Counted from the first letter of the stretch, positions 50,082 to 59,181 are shown. The stretch is 64,000 bases of DNA from JBFXAF01 sp050184585 (GCA_050184585.1 JBFXAF010000004.1:372001-436000); one strand, 5' to 3'. Numbers and translations are program-made. Notes: generated from the sequence alone by a model not told the origin.

Positions 50082-50758
50082 ACCGTGCGGCCTGCGTCGT
50101 CGGCGCCAGCGGCGGCATAGGCAAGGCGATCGTCGCGCGGCTGGAGCGTGACGGCTGGTCGCCCGTCCTTTGCATGAGCCTCGGCGACGGCATCGACATC
50201 GACGTGCGCGATCAGGGCTCGGTTCGCACCGCGTTCGCGGCCGGTCGCAACCGGTCGCCGGAACTCGGCCTGCTCGTCATCGCAACCGGCATCGTCGACC
50301 AGACATCGACGGACAGGCTCTCGCTCGAACGGTGGAACGAGGTTCTCGCCATCAACCTGACGGGACCTTTCCTGTGCTGTCGGGAAGGCGTCGACTGGCT
50401 TGCCGACGGTGCTCGCATTGTGCTGCTCGGTTCGCTGTCGGCGAAGACCGGCGGCGGGCTGACGGGCGCTGCCTACGCCGTTTCCAAAGGCGGCGTCGCG
50501 ACACTGTCAAAAGCCCTTGCGCGCGAGCTTGCGCCGCGGCGGATCACCGTCAACTGCGTCGAGCCGGGCGGGGTGGAGACTCCGATGCTCGCGACCAACG
50601 ACCCTGCCGCGCTCCGGGCCATGGTCGACGCGACGCCGCTCAGGCGCTCGGCAATGCCGGAAGAGATCGCCGGCGCCGTCGCCTTTCTGGCGTCCCGGGA
50701 TGCGGCATTCATCACCGGAACATCGGTCGCTGTGAATGGCGGCCTCAGGATGGACTGA
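50078..50758 (+). CDS. SDR-family oxidoreductase
   Basis: A 226-residue, shorter-than-usual SDR: VGASGGIGKA cofactor motif at the very N-terminus, catalytic Ser in LLGSLSA, YAVSK, and a 'FITGTSVAVNGG' C-terminus. The middle region is compressed and the NNAG motif is 'IATGI'. ATG overlaps the aldolase stop (ATGA), and the next gene starts 4 nt downstream. It probably interconverts a hydroxy and a keto acid next to the aldolase step. Confidence 0.9.
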   Translation: MNRAACVVGASGGIGKAIVARLERDGWSPVLCMSLGDGIDIDVRDQGSVRTAFAAGRNRSPELGLLVIATGIVDQTSTDRLSLERWNEVLAINLTGPFLCCREGVDWLADGARIVLLGSLSAKTGGGLTGAAYAVSKGGVATLSKALARELAPRRITVNCVEPGGVETPMLATNDPAALRAMVDATPLRRSAMPEEIAGAVAFLASRDAAFITGTSVAVNGGLRMD

Positions 50759-50762
50759 ACCC

Positions 50763-51635
50763 ATGACCGTTATCGATTTCCGGGTTCGGCCACCTTACAA
50801 GGACTTCCTCGACACCGTGATGTATGCGCAGGCGGCCCGTCGCGACCGCATCACGCGGGCGATCGGCTTCGAGCCGTCACCGGCGGCAAGCAGCAGGTCG
50901 GTCCAACGCCTCCTCGCGGAGATGGATCAGGGCGGCATCGATGTCGGCGTCGTGGTTGGCCGCAACTCAGGCGCCCTCGGCTCAGTGTCCAACGATTTGG
51001 TCGAGGAGTTCTGCGGCCTGCATCCTGGCCGGTTCATCCCGGTGGGATCGATCGACCCGCGCAATCGGCGCGCGGCGATCGCCGAGATCGACCGGGTTTC
51101 GGGCATGGGATTCCGCGCCATCAACATTGAGCCCGGCGGATCCAATCCGCCGATGCATGCCGACGATCCCAAGCTCTATCCGATCTACGCGCATTGCGAG
51201 GACCGAGGGATCCCGGTGATCCTGATGACAGGCGGCAATGCAGGCCCTGACGTATCCTTCTCCGATCCGGTCCACATCGACCGCGTGCTCGCGGACTTTC
51301 CCGAACTCAACGTCGTGGCCTCGCATGGCAGCTGGCCCTGGGTGCATCAGATCCTGCATGTGGCCTTCCGCCGGCCAAACCTCTTCCTTTCGCCCGACTA
51401 CCTCATGGCCAACCTGCCGGGCATGGACGACTACGTGAAGGCCGCCGATGGATGGCTCGCCGACCGCATCCTCTATGCCAGTGCCTTTCCGTTCGCGCCG
51501 GTGGCGGACTTCATCGCATGGTTCCGAAACCTGCCGATCAGGCCGGACAACCTCCAGCGGATCCTCTACGAAAATGCCGCGTCGCTGCTTCGTCTGAACG
51601 AAGGCGGGAGCGGGCAGCGTGTGGCCGCAGAATGA
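50763..51635 (+). CDS. Amidohydrolase_2-family protein without the N-terminal His-x-His
   Basis: A 290-residue TIM-barrel protein of the ACMSD-like amidohydrolase_2 family. The usual metal motif at the start (D-x-H-x-H) reads DFRVR (residues 5-9). The strand-4 His position is Met ('PVILMTGG'), and the terminal Asp is Ala241 (YASAFP instead of GSDYP). His188 in 'ASHGS' is kept. Most metal ligands are lost, so this is either metal-independent or uses another residue set. The ATG at 50763 is 4 nt after the SDR stop. Family members act as decarboxylases or hydrolases on unsaturated acids and lactones (e.g. PDC lactonase-like). Confidence 0.85.
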   Translation: MTVIDFRVRPPYKDFLDTVMYAQAARRDRITRAIGFEPSPAASSRSVQRLLAEMDQGGIDVGVVVGRNSGALGSVSNDLVEEFCGLHPGRFIPVGSIDPRNRRAAIAEIDRVSGMGFRAINIEPGGSNPPMHADDPKLYPIYAHCEDRGIPVILMTGGNAGPDVSFSDPVHIDRVLADFPELNVVASHGSWPWVHQILHVAFRRPNLFLSPDYLMANLPGMDDYVKAADGWLADRILYASAFPFAPVADFIAWFRNLPIRPDNLQRILYENAASLLRLNEGGSGQRVAAE

Positions 51636-51705
51636 TGCCGCGCAGATTTTTCACCAGGGGAATCAACGTTCCGTTGTTGCGCTCGGCGTGGAGGAACTCC
51701 AGCAG

Positions 51706-52323
51706 ATGACATCGCTCTATCTCGTGCTCGACATGCAGAACGATCTCGTCCACGCGGACGGCCCCAACGGGAAGTCCGGGCTGGGCATCGCGGTCCACCA
51801 GCGACAGATCCTGGCCAGGACTAGGCAAGCGGTCGACAAGGCCCGTGCGGCCGGAACGCCGGTGGCCTTCGTCCGTGTAGGCTTTTCCCCGGACTATCGC
51901 GAGTGCCCGCGGCACTCGGCGATCTTCGCTCCGGCACGCGAGAACGGCCTGTTCAAGCTGGGATCGTGGGGCACGGAGATTCATCCCGAGCTCGGTAAGT
52001 CCGATGCCGACTTCGACATCGTCAAGCACCGGGTGAGCGCCTTCTACGGGACCACGCTGGAACCTATCCTTGCCGCGAAGGGCGTGAGCACGATCGTCGT
52101 CTCCGGGGTTTCCACGACCGCCGCGGTTCAGAGCACCGTTCGCGACGCCCACGATCGCGACTATCGCTGCATCGTGCTCGAAGACTGCTGCGCGGCGGCG
52201 ACCGCCGAAGAGCACGACGCTTCCATAGTCGCGCTGAAGCGCTTCGCGCAGATCGCGGTGCAATCCGACGACGCCTGGCTCGCCGGGCTTCCGGCCAATC
52301 GGGAAGGACGGGGGAACGCATGA
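51706..52323 (+). CDS. Isochorismatase-like hydrolase lacking the catalytic Cys
   Basis: A 205-residue cysteine-hydrolase-fold protein (isochorismatase/nicotinamidase/maleamate amidase family). Asp9 in VLDMQNDLV and Lys107 in IVKHRVSAF are the catalytic Asp and Lys. The Cys position is Ala140 (GVSTTAAVQ instead of GVxTNxCV). Amide-hydrolysing members need that Cys; isochorismatases such as PhzD do without it, so a vinyl-ether or other non-amide substrate is possible. The ATG at 51706 starts at the conserved fold; a GTG at 51619 opens a longer frame overlapping the amidohydrolase gene. The stop overlaps the next gene by 4 nt. Confidence 0.85.
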   Translation: MTSLYLVLDMQNDLVHADGPNGKSGLGIAVHQRQILARTRQAVDKARAAGTPVAFVRVGFSPDYRECPRHSAIFAPARENGLFKLGSWGTEIHPELGKSDADFDIVKHRVSAFYGTTLEPILAAKGVSTIVVSGVSTTAAVQSTVRDAHDRDYRCIVLEDCCAAATAEEHDASIVALKRFAQIAVQSDDAWLAGLPANREGRGNA

Positions 52324-53198
52324 GCGGGAAATCGACACGCCTTCGCGCACTTGTCGAGGCCGGCAATTCCATCGTGGCGCCGGGCGCATTCGATGGCCTC
52401 AGCGCGCAGATCATCGAACAGGCGGGCTTCGAGTCCGTCTATGCCAGCGGAGGCGCGATTGCCCGCAGCTCCGGCGTGCCCGACCTCGGCCTGCTCAGCC
52501 TGGCCGAGGTCGTCGCCCGGCTGGAGACGATGGTGGACGCGGTCGATCTGCCTGTCATCGCAGACGCTGATGCGGGCTATGGCAATGCACTGAACGTGCG
52601 GCGCGCTGTCCGCGCCTTTCGCCGGGTCGGCGTCGCCGCCCTGCACCTCGAGGACCAGCGCGAACCGAAACGCTGCGGCCACTACGACGACAAGCACCTG
52701 ATCGCGGCCGACGAGATGTGCCAGAAGATGAGGGCCGCGCGCGACGAGGCAGGGGACGACCTCTACCTCATCGCCAGGACGGACGCGATCGCGGTCGAGG
52801 GCTTCTCGGCGGCGATCGACCGCTCACACCTCTACATGGAAGCCGGAGCCGACATGGTGTTCGTCGAGGCGCCGGTCAGCGTCGAGCAGGTGGAGGAGAT
52901 CGCGCGTCTTCTGCCCTATCCAAAACTCGTCAACATGTTCTGGGGCGGCAAAACTCCGCTGATGCCTGCCTCCCGGCTGGCCGAACTCGGCTACGCAATC
53001 GTCATCATCCCCGGCGACCTGCAGCGGGCGGCGATTACCGCCATGAAGGAGGTGCTTCGCACCATCTTGGAAGACGGCCACAGCGGATCGTTCCAGGACC
53101 GCATGGCGACCTACAAGGAGCGTGAGGATCTCGTGCGCACGGCGCACTATCTCGCCCTGGGCAGCCGTTACGCATCGGGCGACCCCACGACTGCCTGA
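52320..53198 (+). CDS. Isocitrate lyase/PEP mutase-family lyase
   Basis: A 292-residue member of the ICL/PEP-mutase superfamily, the length of methylisocitrate lyase (PrpB), dimethylmalate lyase and oxaloacetate hydrolases. The Mg-binding ADADAGYG (81-88) and the loop PKRCGH (116-121) with Cys119 are present; KRCGH marks C-C lyases in contrast to mutases. It cleaves a 2-hydroxy (tri)dicarboxylate into a 2-oxo acid and a (di)carboxylate. ATG overlaps the isochorismatase-like stop, and its own stop overlaps the aconitase start. No citrate synthase is nearby, so a standard methylcitrate cycle is not encoded here. Confidence 0.92.
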   Translation: MSGKSTRLRALVEAGNSIVAPGAFDGLSAQIIEQAGFESVYASGGAIARSSGVPDLGLLSLAEVVARLETMVDAVDLPVIADADAGYGNALNVRRAVRAFRRVGVAALHLEDQREPKRCGHYDDKHLIAADEMCQKMRAARDEAGDDLYLIARTDAIAVEGFSAAIDRSHLYMEAGADMVFVEAPVSVEQVEEIARLLPYPKLVNMFWGGKTPLMPASRLAELGYAIVIIPGDLQRAAITAMKEVLRTILEDGHSGSFQDRMATYKEREDLVRTAHYLALGSRYASGDPTTA

Positions 53199-55867
53199 TG
53201 ATGAGCCAGCGCTTTCCGGACGAGACGTCCTTCCTACGCTCGCTCGAAACCGAGGCGGGACGCTTCGCCTGCTACAGCGTCGCGGCTGTCGCGGAAGCCG
53301 GCTTGCCGAGCGTCGCCCGCATGCCGCGCTGCTACAAGGTGCTGCTGGAGAACCTGCTGCGCAACGAGCGGTCGGACGGCGTCGGCCGCGCGATGATCGA
53401 GGACTTCGTCGCACACGTCGCGGTGGCCGGCAAGACAACTGGCGAGATCGCACTTTTCCCGACCCGCATCCTCCTCAACGATTCGGCGGGCATTCCGCTG
53501 ATGGCCGACCTGACGTCGATGCGCTCGGCCGCGGCACGCCGTGGCATCGACCCGCGACGGATCAATCCTGTGATCCACTGCGACCTCGTGATCGACCATT
53601 CGGTCATGGTGGACCGGCATGCCGACGATGCGGCCTTTGCCGCCAATCTCGACCTGGAATATGAACGCAACGCAGAGCGCTACCACTTTATCCGCTGGGC
53701 ACAGAACGCTTACTCGAATTTCAGGGTCGTTCCGCCTGGCAAGGGCATCTGCCACCAGATCAATCTCGAATACCTCACCCGCGGCATCGTCGCGGAACGG
53801 CGCGAGGGAATCGACATCGCGTTTCCTGAATTGCTGCTGGGCACCGACAGCCATACACCCATGGTCAACGCGCTTGGCGTGGTCGGATGGGGCGTCGGCG
53901 GCATCGAAGCCGGCGCGGCGATGCTCGGGCAGCCGGTGTCGATGGCCATTCCGAAGGTGGTGGGCTGCAGGCTGACCGGGCGCCTCGGCGTTGGCGTCAC
54001 CGCCGCCGATCTGGTGCTGACGGCGACCGAACGCCTGCGCGCCCACGGCGTCGTGGGTGCGTTCGTCGAATTCTTCGGTCCGGGGCTCGGCTCCCTGACG
54101 GTCGCCGACCGCGCGACGCTCTCCAACATGGCGCCGGAATACGGCGCGACCATCGGCTTCTTTCCGTACGATGACCGAACGCTGGCTTACTTCGAGCAGA
54201 CCGCGAGGGGCGGATCGCATCTCGACCTCGTCAGGCGCTACGCAATCGCGCAGGGTCTATGGCACGAGCCTGACGGCGAGCAGCCCGACTACAGCGAGAC
54301 GGTGACGATCGACCTTGCGGCGGTGGAACCCAGCCTCGCCGGGCCAAAGCGGCCGCAGGACAGGATTGCACTCGCGAACGCGAAGCGGCATTTCGAGGAA
54401 CAGATCGCGCCGAGCCTGCCTCGGTTGTCTCCCGTCGTCACTTCCGATAGCGAGGGGCTCGACCACGGCGACGTGCTGATCGCAAGCATCACCAGTTGCA
54501 CGAACACCTCGAACCCGACCGCGATGCTCGGCGCAGCCATTCTGGCCAAAAAGGCGGTGCAGCGTGGCCTGACGGTGAAGCCCTGGGTGAAGACGTCCCT
54601 GGCGCCCGGTTCGCGCGTCGTTGCAGCCTATCTCGCGAGGGGCGGCTTCCAGCCGTATCTCGACCGGCTCGGCTTCAACGTGGTCGGTTTCGGTTGCATG
54701 ACCTGCATGGGCAATTCCGGACCGCTCGATCCCGCCGTGTCGCAGTCCGTTCGCGACCGCTCCGTGCACGCGGCGTCGGTACTCTCCGGCAACCGGAACT
54801 TCGAGGGGCGTGTCCATCCGGACTGTCGCCTCAACTATCTCTGCTCCCCGGCGCTGGTGATTGCGTACGCGCTGGCCGGCAGCATGCGTATCGACCTTCT
54901 GGAGGAAAGTCTCGGCGAAGATCGCATGGGTCAACCCGTCCGGCTTGCCGAACTGTGGCCAAGCGACGAAGACATCGCCGCGGCGCAGTCCGCGATCACC
55001 AGCGGACTCTACGCCGAGCTCTACAAGGATATTTTTGCGGGCGACGAGCGATGGAACGCCCTCGACGCGCCAATGGGAGAAACGTTCCCCTGGAGCAAGG
55101 ACAGCCTCTATCTGAGGGAGCCTCCATTTTTTGCCGACGTGGAGCCGGGAGAAAAAGCAGACTTCTCATGGCGCGGCGCTCGGGCGCTGGCGATGTTCGG
55201 CGATTCGCTCACCACCGATCATATCTCCCCGGTCGGCCGGATCGGCGCGGCATCGGCAGCGGGCAAGTACCTGCAGGACCGGGGCGTCGCGCCCATCGAC
55301 TTCAACTCCTTCGCAGCCCGGCGTGTGAACCACGACGTGATGATCCGTGGCGCCTTCGCCAATCCGCGCATACGAAACGAAATGGCGGGTGGCGAGGAAG
55401 GCGGCGTCACGCGGCACGAGCCGTCTGGCCGCATCATGCCGATCCACGAGGCGGCAGACCTGTATCGGCGGAATGCTACGCCGCTGATCGTCGTCGCCGG
55501 CAAGGAGTACGGGACCGGCTCGTCACGCGACTGGGCAGCAAAAGGCCCATTTCTGCTCGGCGTGCGGGCCGTCATCGCCGAGAGCTTCGAACGCATTCAC
55601 CGATCGAACCTGGTCGGGATGGGCATACTGCCCCTGCAGTTCGTCGATGGCGTGAACAGGCATAGCCTGGGCCTAGACGGGTCGGAGACATTCGATCTCG
55701 TCTTTTCGCGTCAAACTTTGCGGCCAATGGGAATCCAGGAAGTATCAGTTAAAAGGAGCAGCGGAGAACTTCTGAAATTCCCAGTGCGGTGCCGAGTGGA
55801 TACGGCCAAGGAGGTGGATTCAATTTTTGCAGGCGGAATATTGAAGCTTTATCTGGATCGTACTTGA
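53198..55867 (+). CDS. acnA: AcnA-type aconitase family hydratase
   Basis: An 889-residue monomeric hydratase of the AcnA/IRP family, which dehydrates and rehydrates a tri- or dicarboxylate using a 4Fe-4S cluster. The cluster ligands are C434 (SITSCTNTSN), C500 and C503 (GFGCMTCMGNSG). The swivel-domain block 'GKEYGTGSSRDWAAKG' with catalytic Ser is intact. ATG overlaps the lyase stop (TGATG); a second ATG follows. Coupling to a KRCGH lyase, and not to TCA genes, suggests a paralogue for a substrate other than citrate (for example a methylated acid). The final 130 bases are visibly richer in A and T than the rest. Confidence 0.93.
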   Translation: MMSQRFPDETSFLRSLETEAGRFACYSVAAVAEAGLPSVARMPRCYKVLLENLLRNERSDGVGRAMIEDFVAHVAVAGKTTGEIALFPTRILLNDSAGIPLMADLTSMRSAAARRGIDPRRINPVIHCDLVIDHSVMVDRHADDAAFAANLDLEYERNAERYHFIRWAQNAYSNFRVVPPGKGICHQINLEYLTRGIVAERREGIDIAFPELLLGTDSHTPMVNALGVVGWGVGGIEAGAAMLGQPVSMAIPKVVGCRLTGRLGVGVTAADLVLTATERLRAHGVVGAFVEFFGPGLGSLTVADRATLSNMAPEYGATIGFFPYDDRTLAYFEQTARGGSHLDLVRRYAIAQGLWHEPDGEQPDYSETVTIDLAAVEPSLAGPKRPQDRIALANAKRHFEEQIAPSLPRLSPVVTSDSEGLDHGDVLIASITSCTNTSNPTAMLGAAILAKKAVQRGLTVKPWVKTSLAPGSRVVAAYLARGGFQPYLDRLGFNVVGFGCMTCMGNSGPLDPAVSQSVRDRSVHAASVLSGNRNFEGRVHPDCRLNYLCSPALVIAYALAGSMRIDLLEESLGEDRMGQPVRLAELWPSDEDIAAAQSAITSGLYAELYKDIFAGDERWNALDAPMGETFPWSKDSLYLREPPFFADVEPGEKADFSWRGARALAMFGDSLTTDHISPVGRIGAASAAGKYLQDRGVAPIDFNSFAARRVNHDVMIRGAFANPRIRNEMAGGEEGGVTRHEPSGRIMPIHEAADLYRRNATPLIVVAGKEYGTGSSRDWAAKGPFLLGVRAVIAESFERIHRSNLVGMGILPLQFVDGVNRHSLGLDGSETFDLVFSRQTLRPMGIQEVSVKRSSGELLKFPVRCRVDTAKEVDSIFAGGILKLYLDRT

Positions 55868-56024
55868 GATGCTACCTTCCACCTTCAGCGAGTCTCGCCC
55901 AACCCGGCTCGGCCCAGCGACGTAACCAGCCATCGTGCTGTCGGCGCTGCAAGGGAGCCTGGAGCAGTAAGAGCCCGACCCGCGGAGCGCTGACTACTCT
56001 AAGCCCTGTTCCATCGAACTCGCG

Positions 56025-57608
56025 TCAGTCCGCATCGGGTTGCGGAGTCATGTGTCGTTCAGCCCAGCCGGTTGCGATCGCTTCGGCAGCCAACGTTCCG
56101 AACACCAGTGCGTGGCCGACGGCGGTTCCGGTGAAATAGGCTGCGCCCGTCAGCGTGCCAGCAGCGACCGTTCCACAGGCATAGAGCCCGGAAATGGCGC
56201 GCCCGGCATTGTCGAGCACGCGGCCCGCTGGATCGATGACGACACCGCCGCGATGGCCCGACGTCGCGGGATGGATCCGAACCGAATAGAAAGGAGATCT
56301 GGTGACCGGGCCGAGCGTCGGGTTCCCGATCGCGTCCTTATCTCCGAAAGCGCGCTGATAGGCGGTGCGCCCACGTCCGAACGAGTCGGCGCGTCCGGCC
56401 AGAGCTTCGGCGTTGAAGGCATTGATGGACGCTACAAGGTTCTGAGGATCGACCCCGGTCGCCGACGCGAGCGCGGGGAGCGTGTCGGCGCGGTGCATGT
56501 GTGATCCGTCGACCCCACCCGGCAAGCCGTAGCGCTTGAGATATTCGGCATCGAAAACAAGAAAGCAGGGCAGATTGACGAATCGGCCGGCGTCATCGGC
56601 GACGCCCCACGCGCTGGCGACATCGACGAAGAAGGTTTCGTTGGCAAAGCGTTTGCCGGCAGCGTTGACGAGCAGGCTGTGCGGCAGCGCCATTTCCTGG
56701 AACAGGATCCGGTAGAGTTGCCGTCCGTCGTTCACCTCTCCGGCAACCCGGATGCTCGGCATTCCGATGGTCTGGTCCATCAATGCGAACGCGGCGCCAA
56801 GCCGAGCGGCCATTCGATGGCCGTCGCCTTCATTGGACGGAGGCGTCTGCGGATGGAGCGCCGGCCCCGGCACGTATCGCCGGCTCATGTCTTCGTCCCA
56901 TTCGAAACCGCCCGTGTCGAGGAGAACGCCGAGCCGGCTGCGGACCACGACGCCTCTGCCGTCATTGCCGAGTTCCGCACCCACGACCCTGCCGCCTTCG
57001 GTGACGAACGACGTCGCTCGATGGTTCAGGCGGTAAGGGATGGCATCGTACAGGATCCTTGCCCAGAGGCTGCCGGCGAGTGCCCGGCCCCAGACCCATT
57101 CGTCTTGGCGCGCGCCGAGATGCACCGCGGGCCTGATCTGCGCCATCTCCGGATGCTCGGACCGCGCCTTTTCCAGCGCGTCGCGGACGAGATCGCCGTG
57201 CGGGAGCAGGTAGCGACCGGCGGCAACGCCTCCGGGAAACTCGGAAAAGTAGTCCGGCAGACCCGGATAGGTCACCCATCGCAGCGCGGTGGCCCGTTGC
57301 AGGTCTTCGACCACGCGGTTGACGTTCTCGACATAGGCGCGCGCGATCGCGGGATCGCCACGCTGGCCGGAGACATGGTCTAGGTATGTCAGCGCCTGCT
57401 CCGGGGAGTCGGCGATGCCCTTCGCCCTCATGCGGAAATTGTCCGGAGCCCAGACGATGCCGCCCGAATAGGCCGTTGCCCCACCAACCCTGTCGGTCTT
57501 CTCGACGATGAACGGTTCCAGCCCCCGACGCTTCAGCGCGATCGCTGCGGCCATGGAACCGACACCGGCGCCGACGAGCAGGACATCACAGGTGATATCG
57601 GCGTCCAT
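56025..57608 (-). CDS. FAD-dependent oxidoreductase, KstD/fumarate-reductase type
   Basis: A 527-residue flavoprotein resembling 3-ketosteroid delta1-dehydrogenase and related FAD_binding_2 enzymes: VGAGVGSMAAA N-terminal motif, 'VIVEK' style acidic end, 'GGATAYSGGIVWAP', and the C-terminal 'GLYACGTVAAGTLTG' FAD segment. It would introduce or remove a C=C bond beside a carbonyl. The open frame runs to 57776, but the ATG at 57608 (GAGGTGG upstream) begins the conserved fold. It is the last gene of the region C operon, 16 nt after the CoA ligase, and convergent with aconitase across 157 bp. Confidence 0.88.
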   Translation of the reverse strand: MDADITCDVLLVGAGVGSMAAAIALKRRGLEPFIVEKTDRVGGATAYSGGIVWAPDNFRMRAKGIADSPEQALTYLDHVSGQRGDPAIARAYVENVNRVVEDLQRATALRWVTYPGLPDYFSEFPGGVAAGRYLLPHGDLVRDALEKARSEHPEMAQIRPAVHLGARQDEWVWGRALAGSLWARILYDAIPYRLNHRATSFVTEGGRVVGAELGNDGRGVVVRSRLGVLLDTGGFEWDEDMSRRYVPGPALHPQTPPSNEGDGHRMAARLGAAFALMDQTIGMPSIRVAGEVNDGRQLYRILFQEMALPHSLLVNAAGKRFANETFFVDVASAWGVADDAGRFVNLPCFLVFDAEYLKRYGLPGGVDGSHMHRADTLPALASATGVDPQNLVASINAFNAEALAGRADSFGRGRTAYQRAFGDKDAIGNPTLGPVTRSPFYSVRIHPATSGHRGGVVIDPAGRVLDNAGRAISGLYACGTVAAGTLTGAAYFTGTAVGHALVFGTLAAEAIATGWAERHMTPQPDAD

Positions 57609-57624
57609 CGGCGGCCACCTCGCA

Positions 57625-59181
57625 TCAAGCCGTCGGCTGGAAACCGCGCTTGCGCAACGCGCGCTTTTCGATCTTGCCGGCGGAGGTTTTTGGAAGCTCG
57701 TCGAGAAACTCGACGAACTTCGGCTTCTGGTAGGAAGCGAGGTAACGCGCGGCCGTGTCGGCGATGGCCTTCTCATCCACCGTTCTACCCGGCTTGCGGA
57801 CGACGAAGGCCTTGACCGACTCGCCCCACAATGGGTCGGGCACGCCGATCACGGCGACCTCCAGCACGTCCTCGTGACGCTGGATCGCACGCTCGACCTG
57901 CGCGGGGTAGATGTTCTCGCCGCCGGAAATGATCAGCTCCTTGGCGCGGTCCACGACGTAGAGGTAGCCGTCCTTGTCCATGCTCGCGACATCGCCGGTC
58001 TTCAGCCAGCCCGGCGCGTAGGTCGCTTCCGCCGTGAGGTCGGGACGACCCAGATAGCCGATCATGCTCGCCGGAGAGCGCACGACGATTTCGCCGGCCT
58101 CCGCGCTCCCCCGGGGGATACGCTTGCCGTCAGGGTCGATGAGCATCACGCGGGCAAGCCAGGCCTCGCGTCCGCAGGATTCCAGCCGGTGCGCGTCGAT
58201 GCCATTGACCGCCCGGACATGGTCCTCCTGCGACAGGAACGTGATGGCCAGTTCCTCGGTGCGTCCATAGCATTGGATCAGCGAGCAGCCGAAGAGATCG
58301 AGCATCTCCCGGATGACGGTGAGGCCGATCGGGCTTCCGCCATATTGCAGATTGCGCAAGCTGCTGACGTCCCACTTTCCCGGCCCCATTAGAGCCAGCA
58401 TGTTCTGGTACATCGTGGGAATGCCCATCGACGCCGTCACCTTCCGCTCCTGGATACAGGCGAGTGCGATCTCCGGCTTGAAGTTCACCATCACAACCGG
58501 GCACCCGTGCGTCAGGTAGTTGATGGCGAGGAGGACCGGGCTGTGGAACATCTGCCCCATCAGCATGAACCGGTCGGTCGGCACGATCCTCTCGCCGACC
58601 ACGTTGTTGGTCATGGCGGCGAATGCCGAGCGGTGGGTGTGGACCGCGCCCTTGGACACGCCCGTCGTCCCGCCCGTGTAGACGACAAGGAAGGGATCGT
58701 CGTCGCCCGCGCTTTCGGCGGGAACACCGAGTTCTGATGCGCTTTCTTGTCGGGCGATCAATGCCTCGTAGGCCGAGTCCTCGCTCCCTTCGCTCCAGCC
58801 GATCCAGTCCGCGATTTCCACCTCGCCGCGCAGGTGGTCGGCTTCGGCCTGATATTCGGGATCGTGGAAGAACGCCTTCGGCGGCGATGCCCGCAGGATT
58901 TCGGTCAGCTCCACCTTCGACAGGCGCCAGTTCATGGCCTGCACGCAGATGCCGGTGAGACCGGAGGCAAGCATGATCTCCATGAACTCGATGCGGTTGC
59001 GCGAAAGCACCGCTATCGAGTCATGCCGCGCGAGGCCCATGGCCGACATCCCCGCGGCCAGCCGTGTCACCCGGTCGGCAAGTTCAGCGAAGGTCCGCCG
59101 CCGATCGGCCGGGAACTCCGACAGCGCCTCCTCGTCGCCCTTGAGATAGGCGTGCCTGAGAACCAGGTCGGTTATGTTCAT
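57625..59181 (-). CDS. AMP-dependent acyl-CoA ligase
   Basis: A 518-residue acid:CoA ligase with 'VVYTGGTTGVSKGAVHTH' (P-loop), 'QCYGRTE' (A5), 'WLKTGDVASMDKDGYLY' (A7), 'DRAKELIISGGENIYP' (A8) and the C-terminal SAGKIEKRA Lys; normal length for the medium/long-chain fatty acyl group. ATG at 59181 lies 21 nt after livM and 16 nt before the flavoprotein gene. It activates the acid taken up by the adjacent Liv transporter. The third ligase in the window, in a different sequence subgroup from the other two. Confidence 0.93.
   Translation of the reverse strand: MNITDLVLRHAYLKGDEEALSEFPADRRRTFAELADRVTRLAAGMSAMGLARHDSIAVLSRNRIEFMEIMLASGLTGICVQAMNWRLSKVELTEILRASPPKAFFHDPEYQAEADHLRGEVEIADWIGWSEGSEDSAYEALIARQESASELGVPAESAGDDDPFLVVYTGGTTGVSKGAVHTHRSAFAAMTNNVVGERIVPTDRFMLMGQMFHSPVLLAINYLTHGCPVVMVNFKPEIALACIQERKVTASMGIPTMYQNMLALMGPGKWDVSSLRNLQYGGSPIGLTVIREMLDLFGCSLIQCYGRTEELAITFLSQEDHVRAVNGIDAHRLESCGREAWLARVMLIDPDGKRIPRGSAEAGEIVVRSPASMIGYLGRPDLTAEATYAPGWLKTGDVASMDKDGYLYVVDRAKELIISGGENIYPAQVERAIQRHEDVLEVAVIGVPDPLWGESVKAFVVRKPGRTVDEKAIADTAARYLASYQKPKFVEFLDELPKTSAGKIEKRALRKRGFQPTA

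Noticed and set aside
52320..55867. A classical methylcitrate cycle
   Set aside because: The lyase and aconitase would fit, but no 2-methylcitrate synthase, PrpD or propionyl-CoA ligase of the usual type is adjacent, and the operon carries unrelated enzymes.
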